Below, in pieces: positions 30,750 to 39,349 of a stretch of 64,000 bases of DNA (position 1 is the first letter of the stretch; each line of letters starts with the position of its first letter). A program made the translations under genes and the position numbers. Under the pieces are notes generated by a model. The model was not told the origin of the DNA, ran no database searches, and was given only the letters and a program-made list of their open reading frames with translations. Source of the stretch: Bog-113 sp965226755 (lineage in GTDB: Bacteria; Acidobacteriota; Terriglobia; Bryobacterales; Bryobacteraceae); contig CBDDDT010000003.1 of assembly GCA_965226755.1 (NCBI GenBank), positions 1,302,001 to 1,366,000 of the forward strand, written 5' to 3'.

Positions 30750-32051
30750 ATGAACACAGAAGATCGACAGTACGGGTTCAGCACCCGCTCCTTGCACGCC
30801 GGCCAGCAGCCCGACACGGCGACAGGCGCGCGCGCCGTGCCGATTTACCAGACCACTTCCTACGTTTTCCAGGACACCGAACACGCCGCGGCATTGTTCG
30901 CTCTCCAACAGTTCGGGAACATCTATACGCGCATCATGAACCCGACCCAAGCCGTTCTGGAGGAGCGCATCGCCTCTCTGGAAGGCGGCGTGGCCGCGCT
31001 CGCCGTGGCCAGCGGTCAGGCGGCCCAATTCCTCGCGATCACCAGCTTGGCCGCCGCCGGGGACGATATCGTCGCGGCCAGCACGCTTTACGGCGGAACT
31101 TATACCCAGTTTGATGTCACCTTCCGCAGGCTCGGCATCAATGCGATCTTTGTGGATCCGGATGATCCGGAAAACTTCCGCCGCGCCATCACACCCAAGA
31201 CAAAACTGCTCTACGCGGAGACCATCGCGAACCCGCGCATGAACGTTCTTGATATCAAAGCGCTGGCGAAGATCGCGCATGAACACCGCATTCCGCTGGT
31301 TATCGACAATACCTTCGCATCACCGTACCTCTGCCGACCCATCGAGTTCGGCGCCGATATTGTTCTCCACTCGGCTACCAAGTTCATCGGCGGCCACGGA
31401 ACCACCATAGGCGGCGTGATCGTCGACAGCGGAAACTTCGCTTGGGGCGAAGGCGATTTCCCTATGATCAACGAACCCAGTCCGGGTTATCACGGGATGA
31501 AGTTCTACGAGACCTTCGGGAAAATCGCCTTCATCATTCGCGCGCGCGTGGAAGGATTGCGCGATATCGGACCGTCCATCAGCCCGTTCAGCGCGTTCCT
31601 TCTGCTGCAGGGAGTGGAGACGCTGAAATTGCGCATGGAAGCCCATTCGTCGAACGGGCAGCGCGTGGCCGAGTTTCTAGAGAGCCACCCCCAGGTGAAG
31701 TGGGTGAATTATCCGGGATTGGCATCCAGCCCGTATCGCGGTCTCGCGAAAAAGTATCTTCCTCTCGGGTCCGGCGCGATCCTGACTTTCGGAATCGAGG
31801 GCGGTCTGAATGCCGGGAAGCGTTTTATCAATTCCCTGAAGGTCCTTTCGCATCTCGCCAATGTCGGCGACGCGAAAAGCCTGGTCATTCATCCCGCTTC
31901 CACTACGCACCAGCAATTGTCGGAGCCGGACCAGCGGTCCGCCGGAATCACCCCAGACCTGGTGCGCGTGTCGGTCGGCATCGAAGACGTCGACGACATT
32001 CTCTGGGATCTAGATCAGGCCTTGGCAGCCGCGGCGGTCGCCCAAGATTAA
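30750..32051 (+). CDS. metY: O-acetylhomoserine aminocarboxypropyltransferase (sulfhydrylase)
   Basis: This PLP enzyme of the Cys/Met metabolism family has 433 residues, the length typical of O-acetylhomoserine sulfhydrylases rather than the shorter cystathionine enzymes. Lys211 in VLHSATKFIGGHG binds PLP, with Asp186 in PLVIDNTFASP. The N-terminus STRSLHAGQQPDTATGARAVPIYQTTSYVF is also diagnostic. It makes homocysteine (or methionine) from O-acetylhomoserine and sulfide or methanethiol. GGAG stands 7 bases before the ATG at 30750. Convergent with rnhA, overlapping by 4 bases. Homoserine dehydrogenase, an upstream step, is 2.2 kb away. Confidence 0.96.
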   Translation: MNTEDRQYGFSTRSLHAGQQPDTATGARAVPIYQTTSYVFQDTEHAAALFALQQFGNIYTRIMNPTQAVLEERIASLEGGVAALAVASGQAAQFLAITSLAAAGDDIVAASTLYGGTYTQFDVTFRRLGINAIFVDPDDPENFRRAITPKTKLLYAETIANPRMNVLDIKALAKIAHEHRIPLVIDNTFASPYLCRPIEFGADIVLHSATKFIGGHGTTIGGVIVDSGNFAWGEGDFPMINEPSPGYHGMKFYETFGKIAFIIRARVEGLRDIGPSISPFSAFLLLQGVETLKLRMEAHSSNGQRVAEFLESHPQVKWVNYPGLASSPYRGLAKKYLPLGSGAILTFGIEGGLNAGKRFINSLKVLSHLANVGDAKSLVIHPASTTHQQLSEPDQRSAGITPDLVRVSVGIEDVDDILWDLDQALAAAAVAQD

Positions 32052-32491
32052 GAACTTCGTAGCTGGCCGCGGGCGGCCGCGTTGGCGAGCTCGTCAGCGC
32101 GATTATTATCCTGGTGAGTGGCGTGTCCTTTGGTCCATACCCACTTGATCTGGTGACGGCTCACTTGCTCGTCCAGCGCTTCCCAGAGATCCCGGTTCAC
32201 CACGGATTTCTTCTCGGCCGTGAGCCAGCCGCGCTTCTTCCAATTCACGATCCACTTGGTCATCCCGTTCTTGACGTACTCCGAATCGGTGACGATCTCG
32301 ACCGCGCACGGCTCGGTTAAAGCGCGCAGCCCTTCAATCGCGGCCATCAACTCCATACGATTGTTGGTAGTCGTCGGGGCCGAGCCGTACATCTCTTTCG
32401 ACTGCGAGCCATAGCGCAGGATGGACGCCCAACCACCCTTGCCGGGGTTCCCGATGCAGGAACCGTCGGTGATCAACTGAACTGTCTTCAT
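32048..32491 (-). CDS. rnhA: Ribonuclease HI
   Basis: This 147-residue RNase H degrades the RNA strand of RNA:DNA hybrids in the cytoplasm. The catalytic carboxylates are Asp9 in LITDGSCIGNPGKGGWA, Glu47 in NRMELMAAIEGL, Asp69 in VTDSEYVKNGM and Asp133 in NNRADELAN, giving the DEDD set. The basic handle region WIVNWKKRGWLTAEKK and TKGHATHQ with the catalytic His are present. The gene is directly downstream of the dus gene with 23 bases between them, on the same strand. Confidence 0.98.
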   Translation of the reverse strand: MKTVQLITDGSCIGNPGKGGWASILRYGSQSKEMYGSAPTTTNNRMELMAAIEGLRALTEPCAVEIVTDSEYVKNGMTKWIVNWKKRGWLTAEKKSVVNRDLWEALDEQVSRHQIKWVWTKGHATHQDNNRADELANAAARGQLRSS

Positions 32492-32514
32492 CCCTTGTTT
32501 GTTTGGAGAACCGG

Positions 32515-33564
32515 CTATAGCGTAGCCAGGTGCCGGAATTCGGATTCCAAATGCATGCCGGGCTCCGCCTCGAAGAACCGATGAACGGAATCCAGAATCT
32601 CCCCGGCTGCGCTCGCATGATAGATGTCCGCCCGCAGCCGCGCGCCGTGCTGCACACCATGCGTGAAATACGTCGCGAACTGCTTCATCTTCCCGACGCA
32701 GTCATCTTCGCTCCGGCGCATCAGCATTTGATAATAAGTGCGCATCATGTCGAAACGATCCTGGTGAGTCGGCTCATCGTAAGCCCCGGTCTCCAGGTAT
32801 TGCGCAATTTGCCGGAAAATCCATGGGTTTGAGGATGCCGCGCGACCGATCATGACCCCGTCGCAGCTAGTCTCGCGCACCATGCGGACGGCATCTTCGG
32901 GTTTCACGATATCTCCGTTCCCAATCACCGGAATCTTCACCGCGGCTTTTACTTCAGCGATCCGGGACCAATCCGCCTTCCCGCTGTAGCCCTGTTCGCG
33001 AGTCCTGGGGTGCAGCGCCACGGCTTGGAGCCCATTCTCTTCCGCAAGTTGCGCCATTCGAACCGCTACAAGTTCTTCGTCGCTCCAGCCGGCGCGAAAC
33101 TTCATCGTCAACGGAATGCGGATCGCAGAGCGCACCGTGCGGAGAAGGGTTTCCACCAGCGGCAGGTCGCGCAGCAGCCCGGAGCCGCCATTGCACTTCA
33201 CAACCTTGTTCACGGGACACCCGAAGTTGATATCGAGGGCGTCAAATCCCAGTCCCTCGCAAACTCGCGCCGCTTCGGCCATCACGGCGGGATCGGCCCC
33301 GAATAATTGCGCCGTAATCGGATGCTCCTCGGGCTCGAACGCCAGGTAGCGCTCAATTGTCCGGGTGGGCTTCTTCGCGCGAACGGAGGCGCTCACGCCG
33401 TGTGAGCTGGTGAACTCGGTCATAATCAGACCGCATCCACCCAGGTCGCGAATGAAGCGGCGGAACACGGTGTCCGTCACTCCCGCCATCGGCGCCAGCA
33501 CGGTGGCGGGGGCGATCTCGATCGGTCCGATGGGAAAGCTTCGCGGAAACATCTCTGATTCCAT
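32515..33564 (-). CDS. dusB: tRNA-dihydrouridine synthase, DusB family
   Basis: This 349-residue FMN-dependent TIM-barrel enzyme reduces uridines in tRNA. It opens IAPATVLAPMAGVTDTVFRR, with the FMN-contacting APMAGVTD motif, and continues with LDINFGCPVNKVVKCNGGSGLL, whose active-site Cys lies in the V-V-K-C-x-G-G segment. Further motifs are LTMKFRAGWSDEE, LHPRTREQGYSGKADW and PVIGNGDIVKPEDAVRM. The C-terminal helical domain is present. The order GxCPxxK/VKxxGG and the length fit DusB rather than DusA. It is divergent from the M50 protease gene, and rnhA follows. Confidence 0.93.
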   Translation of the reverse strand: MESEMFPRSFPIGPIEIAPATVLAPMAGVTDTVFRRFIRDLGGCGLIMTEFTSSHGVSASVRAKKPTRTIERYLAFEPEEHPITAQLFGADPAVMAEAARVCEGLGFDALDINFGCPVNKVVKCNGGSGLLRDLPLVETLLRTVRSAIRIPLTMKFRAGWSDEELVAVRMAQLAEENGLQAVALHPRTREQGYSGKADWSRIAEVKAAVKIPVIGNGDIVKPEDAVRMVRETSCDGVMIGRAASSNPWIFRQIAQYLETGAYDEPTHQDRFDMMRTYYQMLMRRSEDDCVGKMKQFATYFTHGVQHGARLRADIYHASAAGEILDSVHRFFEAEPGMHLESEFRHLATL

Positions 33565-33620
33565 TGTAGTGGCGCGCCGTCCCTGGCAAAAGCCAGCGCG
33601 TGTGAAGCTGAAAGAGAACC

Positions 33621-34268
33621 ATGAACGAACAAACGCTTGTCGCAGGGTTGCTCACCTATATCGTATTTCTGTTTTCAACAACCTGCCACGAGGCCGCTCA
33701 CGCCTATGTCGCTCTGCGCAGGGGAGATCCGACCGCGGCCGAAGGCGGGCAAGTTTCGCTCAACCCCATTCCCCATATCCGTCGCGAGCCGTTCGGAATG
33801 GTCGTCTTGCCGCTCATTCTGCTGGTGAGCGGCCAAGGTTTGATCGGCTGGGCCAGCGCTCCCTATAATCCCGCGTGGCAGCGCAGATACCCGCGTCGCG
33901 CGGCTCTGATGTCGCTCGCCGGACCGGCTATGAATTTTGTGCTGGTCATCATTTCCGGCTTGCTTCTGCGAGTGGCTGTCCGCCAGGGCTTTTACCAGAC
34001 GACCGGCGCCATGGAGGGAATTCTGACCATCTTGGAGATCTGCTTCCGGCTCAACCTGTTGCTCGGGATCTTCAATCTCCTCCCGTTTCCTCCCTTCGAC
34101 GGATTTGGCGTTTTGGGACTTCTCACCGGGAACTTCCGCGTGCTGGAATCGCTGCGCTTGCGTCTTCGGCAGTTCTCGATTGTCGGTCTCCTGATCGGTT
34201 GGCAGGCGGTTCGGTACATTTTCCCCCCGGTATTTGGCTTTGCTTCCGGCCTGGTTCTAGCCCATTGA
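33621..34268 (+). CDS. Site-2 protease (M50) family membrane protein
   Basis: This 215-residue polytopic membrane metalloprotease carries the zinc motif HEAAH at about residues 25-29 (STTCHEAAHAYVAL) and the third-ligand region NLLPFPPFDGFGVLGLL near residues 150-167. Hydrophobic spans flank both. It is the compact form without PDZ or CBS domains found widely in bacteria, where the substrate is usually unknown. The ATG at 33621 follows AGAGAACC. Its stop overlaps the TTG start of homoserine dehydrogenase, so the two are coupled. Confidence 0.92.
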   Translation: MNEQTLVAGLLTYIVFLFSTTCHEAAHAYVALRRGDPTAAEGGQVSLNPIPHIRREPFGMVVLPLILLVSGQGLIGWASAPYNPAWQRRYPRRAALMSLAGPAMNFVLVIISGLLLRVAVRQGFYQTTGAMEGILTILEICFRLNLLLGIFNLLPFPPFDGFGVLGLLTGNFRVLESLRLRLRQFSIVGLLIGWQAVRYIFPPVFGFASGLVLAH

Positions 34269-35176
34269 GCCTGAAGCTCGCTCTTCTAGGCCACGGCAAC
34301 GTAGCCCAGGCGCTGATCCCGATGCTGGCCCGCGACGGCCGGTTTACGATCGCGGGGATTCACTCCCGATCGCAACCCGCGGCGCCGTCCATCGGAGCGT
34401 TCCTTGATGCCGCGAGAGCTGATGCGCTCGTAGAACTGACCACTCTGAACCCCGCGACGGGCGAACCCGCGATCAGTCACGTTCGCGCGGCGTTTGCGCG
34501 CAACATGCATGTGGTGACCGCCAACAAGGGCCCGATCGCCCACGCATATCACGACTTGGCGGCGGAAGCCGAGCGGCGCGGCCTGTTGTTCCGGTTCGAG
34601 TCTGCCATATTAGACGGCGCTCCCGTTTTTAATCAGTTTCGAAACAATCTGCCGGGCGTCAGAGTCCTCGGCTTCACGGGAGTTCTGAATTCCACGTCTA
34701 AACTGATCATCGAGACGATGGAGCGTGGAGGCAGCTTTCAGGAGGGAATCCAGCACGCTCAAGCTCTGGGCGTTGCGGAAGCGGATCCGGCCAACGACAT
34801 CAATGGGTGGGATTCGGCGGCCAAAACGGCTGCCTTGGCGAACGTGCTGCTTGACGCGCGCGTGACGCCGCAGGATGTCGCCACGGAGGGAATTACGCAA
34901 CTCACTGCGAGCGCCGTCCAAGCGTACGCCCGGGAGGGCAGGAGCGTTCGGCTCGTGAGCCGTGGGGAACGCGTGGACGGAGGCGTTTCCCTGCGCGTCT
35001 CGCCAGAGGTTCTTCCGGTCACGAATATCCTGGCTTCCCTGGGCGGCACATCCAATCTGATCCTTTTCCATACGGACCGCATGGGAACGGTGGGCACGCT
35101 TTCGATTTCTCCAGGCGTGGAACAAACCGCTTACGGCGTATACATCGACCTGATCGAGGTGCTCGGGCGATGCTAG
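34265..35176 (+). CDS. hom: Homoserine dehydrogenase
   Basis: This 303-residue NAD(P)-dependent enzyme converts aspartate semialdehyde to homoserine for threonine and methionine. The Rossmann motif LALLGHGNVAQALIPML opens the protein. HVVTANKGPIAHAYHDLA contains the conserved Lys, and GFTGVLNSTSKLIIETMERG with EADPANDINGWDSAAKTAALA is the catalytic and homoserine-binding region. It ends soon after, so the C-terminal ACT regulatory domain of many homologues is absent; feedback inhibition by threonine through ACT is therefore unlikely. The start is TTG at 34265 (TTGA overlap with the M50 stop), because the frame farther upstream lies inside that gene. Confidence 0.92.
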   Translation: MSLKLALLGHGNVAQALIPMLARDGRFTIAGIHSRSQPAAPSIGAFLDAARADALVELTTLNPATGEPAISHVRAAFARNMHVVTANKGPIAHAYHDLAAEAERRGLLFRFESAILDGAPVFNQFRNNLPGVRVLGFTGVLNSTSKLIIETMERGGSFQEGIQHAQALGVAEADPANDINGWDSAAKTAALANVLLDARVTPQDVATEGITQLTASAVQAYAREGRSVRLVSRGERVDGGVSLRVSPEVLPVTNILASLGGTSNLILFHTDRMGTVGTLSISPGVEQTAYGVYIDLIEVLGRC

Positions 35177-35185
35177 TCTGAAGGA

Positions 35186-35554
35186 GTGCCGGGCAGCCTC
35201 AAACGCGTGATTCTATGGGACTACCCCCGCGCCTCTTGGCAATACGACATTATGGTCGGGGTGATTGTCGCGTTTGTCCTCCTGACGCCGCGATCCTGGT
35301 TCCACGACCAGCCCCGGATTCCCCAATCCCACGAAGTGGCCCTTCTGCCTTCCCAAAAAGGCGCGAGCGTGTTCTGGCTAGAGCCGGAATTGATTTCTTC
35401 GATTCCGCCGGATGCCCCGGATTCCCTGCTTTTCGCCCGTGTGGGAGAGATTCTGAAAAGCAAAACAGGTCGGGAACAATCGATCATCCGGGTAGACCGT
35501 GTCTACAACTCCGAACATGAGTTGACGGGCTACATGGCCGCAGCTAAACCGTAG
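35186..35554 (+). CDS. Single-pass membrane protein of unknown function
   Basis: This 122-residue protein has one hydrophobic span at about residues 22-35 (MVGVIVAFVLLTPRSWF) and a C-terminal soluble part with regular charged residues (RVGEILKSKTGREQSIIRVDR). I do not recognise a family. The frame starts with GTG at 35186, directly on the AAGGAG sequence, so the true start may be a few codons later. It sits between homoserine dehydrogenase (9-base gap) and the LolA-like gene (18-base gap), so it is probably part of the same run. Confidence 0.65.
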   Translation: MPGSLKRVILWDYPRASWQYDIMVGVIVAFVLLTPRSWFHDQPRIPQSHEVALLPSQKGASVFWLEPELISSIPPDAPDSLLFARVGEILKSKTGREQSIIRVDRVYNSEHELTGYMAAAKP

Positions 35555-35572
35555 CTGGCGCATCTCAACATT

Positions 35573-36277
35573 ATGCGGAGCCGGCTCATTTTATTTGCGT
35601 TCATTCTATGTCCCGGCTTTCCGGTATGGAGCGCCCCTCCAGACGACAACGCCAAAAAGCTCGAAGACATATTGGTGAAATTGGATCGGTCGGCCGCTGC
35701 GTTCCACGGGATGACCGCGGATCTCAAGGAAACGGCCCACACCGCCGTCATTAACGAAGACCAGATCGAGTCGGGCGCCATCCGCATTAAGCGCTCGAAG
35801 CCGGGCGATACGCGCATGTTGGTCGATTTCCAGGGTCCGGACGCGAAAGTTGTCCAACTGCAAGGCCAGACGCTTCGCATCTATCTCCCGAAAATCCAAA
35901 CAGTGGATGAATATGATCTGGGAAAAAACAAGGCGCTGGTGGACCAGTTCCTTCTGCTCGGTTTCGGAGCCACGCGGCAGGATCTGGCAGCTTCCAACCA
36001 GATCCGCTATGGCGGCGCAGAAACCGTTCGCGGTCAGCCCGCCGTTCGCCTGGAACTCATTCCGAAGAGCGCGGAGGCGCTGCAACGCTTTCAAAAGATT
36101 GACTTATGGCTTTCGGCGGAAACCGGCTACCCGCTCCAACACAAGATCTATCAGCCCGGCGGAGACTATCAGATTTTCGCCTTTGAAAATCTGAAGATGA
36201 ATCCCCCGGATCTTTCCGACGCCAGCATGAAACTGAAACTTCCGAAGGACGTCAGAACCGAGAGACCTCAACATTGA
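35573..36277 (+). CDS. LolA-like outer-membrane lipoprotein-sorting protein
   Basis: This 234-residue protein with an N-terminal signal peptide (MRSRLILFAFILCPGFPVWSA) matches the LolA/LolB-like fold used to carry lipoproteins or lipids in the periplasm. Supporting parts are LEDILVKLDRSAAAFHGMTADLKETAHT, GDTRMLVDFQGPDAKVV, QGQTLRIYLPKIQTVDEYDL and VRLELIPKSAEALQRFQKIDLWLSAETGYPL, a usual order for the acidobacterial LolA-related family. It may be a canonical carrier or a related outer-membrane lipid factor. Confidence 0.82.
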   Translation: MRSRLILFAFILCPGFPVWSAPPDDNAKKLEDILVKLDRSAAAFHGMTADLKETAHTAVINEDQIESGAIRIKRSKPGDTRMLVDFQGPDAKVVQLQGQTLRIYLPKIQTVDEYDLGKNKALVDQFLLLGFGATRQDLAASNQIRYGGAETVRGQPAVRLELIPKSAEALQRFQKIDLWLSAETGYPLQHKIYQPGGDYQIFAFENLKMNPPDLSDASMKLKLPKDVRTERPQH

Positions 36278-36350
36278 TTAATTTTGCGATTGAAACTATG
36301 AGATCCGACGATCCTCGCCTTTGGCACTCGCGTTGCAACACCTGTTTCCG

Positions 36351-37445
36351 ATGAAGTCGGCGAATCGCCTTTTGTACTTGGATTGGATGCGCGGATTGGC
36401 GGCTGTCATCATGCTTCAAGGCCATGTATTTCAATCCTTTACACGGGATGACCTGCGAAGCGGCGGCCCCTATGTCTTCTCCCAGTTTCTGGGCGGAATG
36501 CCTCCCGCCATCTTCTTATTTTTGACGGGTGTGACCTTCGCCTTTCTTATGGACAGCCAGGAACGCAAGAACATTCGGCCGTTTTCACGATGGACGGGCG
36601 CAATGGGCCGGGCGGGCTATCTGTTCGCGATCGCCTTCGCATTCCGAATCCAACTCTGGGCCTTCTCGCGCTACTTCTCGCCCGCCACGAATAGTCCCTG
36701 GACGGAAATGTTGAAGGTAGACATCCTCAATTGCATGGGCTTCGGAATCGGCATTCTGGCCGTGCTCGTAGTTTTCAGCACCCGGAGCCGCATTTACATT
36801 TGTGCAATTTCGGGTGTGCTGATCGCACTAGCGTCTCCTTTGATTTCGCAAGCGGGCTTGACGAATTGGCCTCCGTTGCTGCGGGATTACTTGGTTCCCA
36901 GCTTCAATTACTTCGCGTTTTTTCCATGGGCGGCCTTCATCGCTTTCGGACTTAGTTTTGGATCGTTCCTCCGAATCGCCAGGCAGGATCGTTTGCTGCG
37001 GGCCATGCAGTGGATCGCGCTGGGCGGAATCGGGCTTGCTTTCGGCGCTAGCGCGCTTTCGAATCAGTTGACGAGGATGTACCAAAAATCAGACTTCTGG
37101 CTGGACGCCCCATCGTTGATCCTGATCAAACTGGGCGTTCTGCTTATCGTCGCGGCGTTCTGCTACGTGTGGATGCTGCAGCCCTCGGCGCAGGGGTGGA
37201 GTTGGATCCGCCAGCTTGGAACGACGTCGCTTCTTGTCTATTGGGTTCACATCGAACTGGTGTACGGGCATTGGCTCGGGTGGATGAAAACAAATCTGAG
37301 CGTCGGCGGAACGATGGTGGCCGCAGCCGCCATCATCCTTCTGATGCTCGGCCTCTCCTACGCGCGAACCTCGTGGCCGCAGTGGAAACAGACACTATCA
37401 GCGGGTCTCTCTGACCCGGTTCCGCAAAGAGTTTCCGGAGACTGA
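36351..37445 (+). CDS. DUF1624 / heparan-alpha-glucosaminide N-acetyltransferase-like membrane protein
   Basis: This polytopic membrane protein of 364 residues from the ATG at 36351 has about ten hydrophobic spans. The opening RLLYLDWMRGLAAVIMLQGH, with an Asp-Trp-x-Arg-Gly and a later histidine, is the signature of the DUF1624 (heparan-alpha-glucosaminide acetyltransferase) family, a relative of acyltransferase-3 enzymes. The C-terminal span region includes LGTTSLLVYWVHIELVYGHW, another usual feature. It probably transfers acyl groups to extracytoplasmic sugars; the acceptor is unknown. A TTG frame start at 36321 is possible but would add a non-conserved tail. Confidence 0.85.
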   Translation: MKSANRLLYLDWMRGLAAVIMLQGHVFQSFTRDDLRSGGPYVFSQFLGGMPPAIFLFLTGVTFAFLMDSQERKNIRPFSRWTGAMGRAGYLFAIAFAFRIQLWAFSRYFSPATNSPWTEMLKVDILNCMGFGIGILAVLVVFSTRSRIYICAISGVLIALASPLISQAGLTNWPPLLRDYLVPSFNYFAFFPWAAFIAFGLSFGSFLRIARQDRLLRAMQWIALGGIGLAFGASALSNQLTRMYQKSDFWLDAPSLILIKLGVLLIVAAFCYVWMLQPSAQGWSWIRQLGTTSLLVYWVHIELVYGHWLGWMKTNLSVGGTMVAAAAIILLMLGLSYARTSWPQWKQTLSAGLSDPVPQRVSGD

Positions 37446-37464
37446 AGGGTTCCGAAACGCTCGT

Positions 37465-37785
37465 CTACCCTCGGACAATAATCCGAACTGCTCGTTCGCC
37501 CGCTGGACCGGATTCAAACCGCACAGTCACCCGCGCATTCAGGTGGAGTTTTCCTTCCACTTTCGTTTGCGGGTCCATAACAAAGACCTTGCGCAGTGTG
37601 TCGTGCCCAGGCGCGCTTTTCCGCGTGACCGTGAGCGAATCCCCGGTCATGGCAGCGACGTAGCCCGAAAAATATTGCGAATGGGGTTGCGACGCCGCGG
37701 GCGCGCTCTGAATCGGGGGCTGGGCGGAGAAGCCAGAAAACGTGGACGCAACCAGCAACATGAATCGAATCACCGGGGTGCGCAC
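37465..37785 (-). CDS. Small secreted protein, DUF5666-like
   Basis: This 106-residue protein, from a GTG at 37783-37785, has a signal peptide (RTPVIRFMLLVASTFSGFSA), a short Pro/Ser-rich linker, and a C-terminal domain of about 65 residues, YFSGYVAAMTGDSLTVTRK through VRFESGPAGERAVRI. The strand pattern and the G-x-V-x-x-x-x-G-x-x-x-x-V-x motif resemble DUF5666-type OB-like domains. A TTG start at 37812 and an ATG at 37761 are the alternatives; the GTG gives the best signal peptide. It closes the two-component locus on the minus strand. Confidence 0.65.
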   Translation of the reverse strand: MRTPVIRFMLLVASTFSGFSAQPPIQSAPAASQPHSQYFSGYVAAMTGDSLTVTRKSAPGHDTLRKVFVMDPQTKVEGKLHLNARVTVRFESGPAGERAVRIIVRG

Positions 37786-37833
37786 ATTCTTAGCATAGTG
37801 TATGAACGTCAAAGCGCCCGCGGCGAACGCGCA

Positions 37834-39348
37834 TTAAACTTGTTTAAGCTCTGCGGTTTTGAGCGCGTTCTCGGGCGGCTCGCCGGAAGTTCCAGGAAGG
37901 TGCCGGGGCAGGCGAATCGTGAATGTCGTCCCTTTTCCGGGCGTGCTCGCCACGTCTACGGATCCGCCGTGCGCCTTCGCGATCCACGCCACGAAACTGA
38001 GTCCCAGTCCAAGCCCTCTTTCGGGCGACGCTTCCGCCGAGGGGCCGCTGATCCGGTAAAATCGATCGAAGATGTGCGGGAGATGTTCGGGCGCGATGCC
38101 TCGACCCGTATCTGACACTTCGATCTCAACCTCTTCGTCGTATGCGCGTAAACTGACCCGAATCTCTCCCCCTGGCGGCGTAAACTTGGTCGCATTCGAA
38201 AGCAGGTTCGAGATCATGCGTTCCACCTGGACACGGTCTAAATCAGCTCGGCAATCCGCAGGCGATTCCGCCACGGACAACCTAACTTGGGCGCTCTCGG
38301 CCGGGATTTGAAATTGATCGGTCAGATCCGCCACCAGCGCACAAAGATCCAGATTGGATCGCTGGAGAACGACCTGTCCAGTCTCGGCCTGCGAAAGCAG
38401 AAGGAGAGCCCGCACGATAGCGGAAAGACGCTCCACGTCGTGCAGCGAATCCACGATCGCCTCGCGGTACTCTTCCGTCGTTTGCGCCGTAAACAGAGCT
38501 ACTTCGAGCTGCCCTCGAACGATCGTGATGGGCGTCCGCAACTCATGCGAAACGTCGGTTGAAAATTGGCGTATCTGATTGAACGAGAGCTCGAGCCGCT
38601 CAATCATTCGGTTGAACGTTTCAATCAGGTAATCCAGCTCATCCCCCGATTTGCGCGTGGGGATGCGCATGGTCAGGTCCAGGCTGCTGATTCGCTGCGC
38701 CGTCTGCGCAATGTCCATCACCGGCGAGAGCCCCCGGCCGGCGGAGACCCATCCAAGCAAACAGCCGCCCAGCGCAATGAGCGGGATCAGCCCGCTGCAG
38801 AGCCACGTAAAACCGAGAAGAATCTTGCGGTTGTCCTTCAGCGATCGCCCGATCGCAACATAGTAATAGGTTCGATCCAGGCTCTCGTCATTGTCGAAGC
38901 TGGCGCGGATCAGAAAGTGTTCACCCTTGGGGTCAACTTTCTCCTCCCAGACCGTTTGCTTCCCCGCGACGACTCCGCGAATTTGCTCTTTCGGATCGGC
39001 GCCCAGCGTCCTATAAACGTCGGAAACATCCATGACGTTTCCGCGAGCGTCGGCCAGAAGGAAGATTCGGTGCAGACGACCTTCCACGGCCACCTCGTCC
39101 GGGTCCGTCTGATCCACGTACCAGTGCTCTCCGCCTTTCTCCACCCGGAGATAACCCTTCAGGGTTTCCCAGTCCTGGTCCATGGCCGCCCGAATTTGAG
39201 CATCCAGGCTTTGCGCGAGGAATTGCCGGAGGACGACGGCGGAAAGCGTCAAAAGCAGCGTGAAGAACAACGCGTAGGACAGCGTGAGCCGCACACGCAA
39301 ACTTCTCGATGGGCGCTTGGGAGGCGAGTTGGGTGCCCCTGGGTGCAA
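37834..39348 (-). CDS. Membrane sensor histidine kinase (heavy-metal sensor type)
   Basis: This 504-residue sensor kinase has two membrane spans (about 21-43 and 177-200) around a periplasmic sensing region, a HAMP domain (about 200-255), HisKA with His268 in STDVSHELRTPITIVRG, and a HATPase domain with N-box MISNLLSNATKF and G-box SDTGRGIAPEHLP. The layout matches the CusS/PcoS class. The ATG is 1 base after the stop of the response regulator, which supports a cognate pair. The signal is not known. The following DUF5666-like protein may belong to the same unit. Confidence 0.94.
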   Translation of the reverse strand: MHPGAPNSPPKRPSRSLRVRLTLSYALFFTLLLTLSAVVLRQFLAQSLDAQIRAAMDQDWETLKGYLRVEKGGEHWYVDQTDPDEVAVEGRLHRIFLLADARGNVMDVSDVYRTLGADPKEQIRGVVAGKQTVWEEKVDPKGEHFLIRASFDNDESLDRTYYYVAIGRSLKDNRKILLGFTWLCSGLIPLIALGGCLLGWVSAGRGLSPVMDIAQTAQRISSLDLTMRIPTRKSGDELDYLIETFNRMIERLELSFNQIRQFSTDVSHELRTPITIVRGQLEVALFTAQTTEEYREAIVDSLHDVERLSAIVRALLLLSQAETGQVVLQRSNLDLCALVADLTDQFQIPAESAQVRLSVAESPADCRADLDRVQVERMISNLLSNATKFTPPGGEIRVSLRAYDEEVEIEVSDTGRGIAPEHLPHIFDRFYRISGPSAEASPERGLGLGLSFVAWIAKAHGGSVDVASTPGKGTTFTIRLPRHLPGTSGEPPENALKTAELKQV

Positions 39349-39349
39349 A

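Noticed and set aside
33875..34264. 130-codon N-terminal extension of homoserine dehydrogenase
   Set aside because: It lies inside the M50 protease gene in another frame and has no homology to the enzyme.
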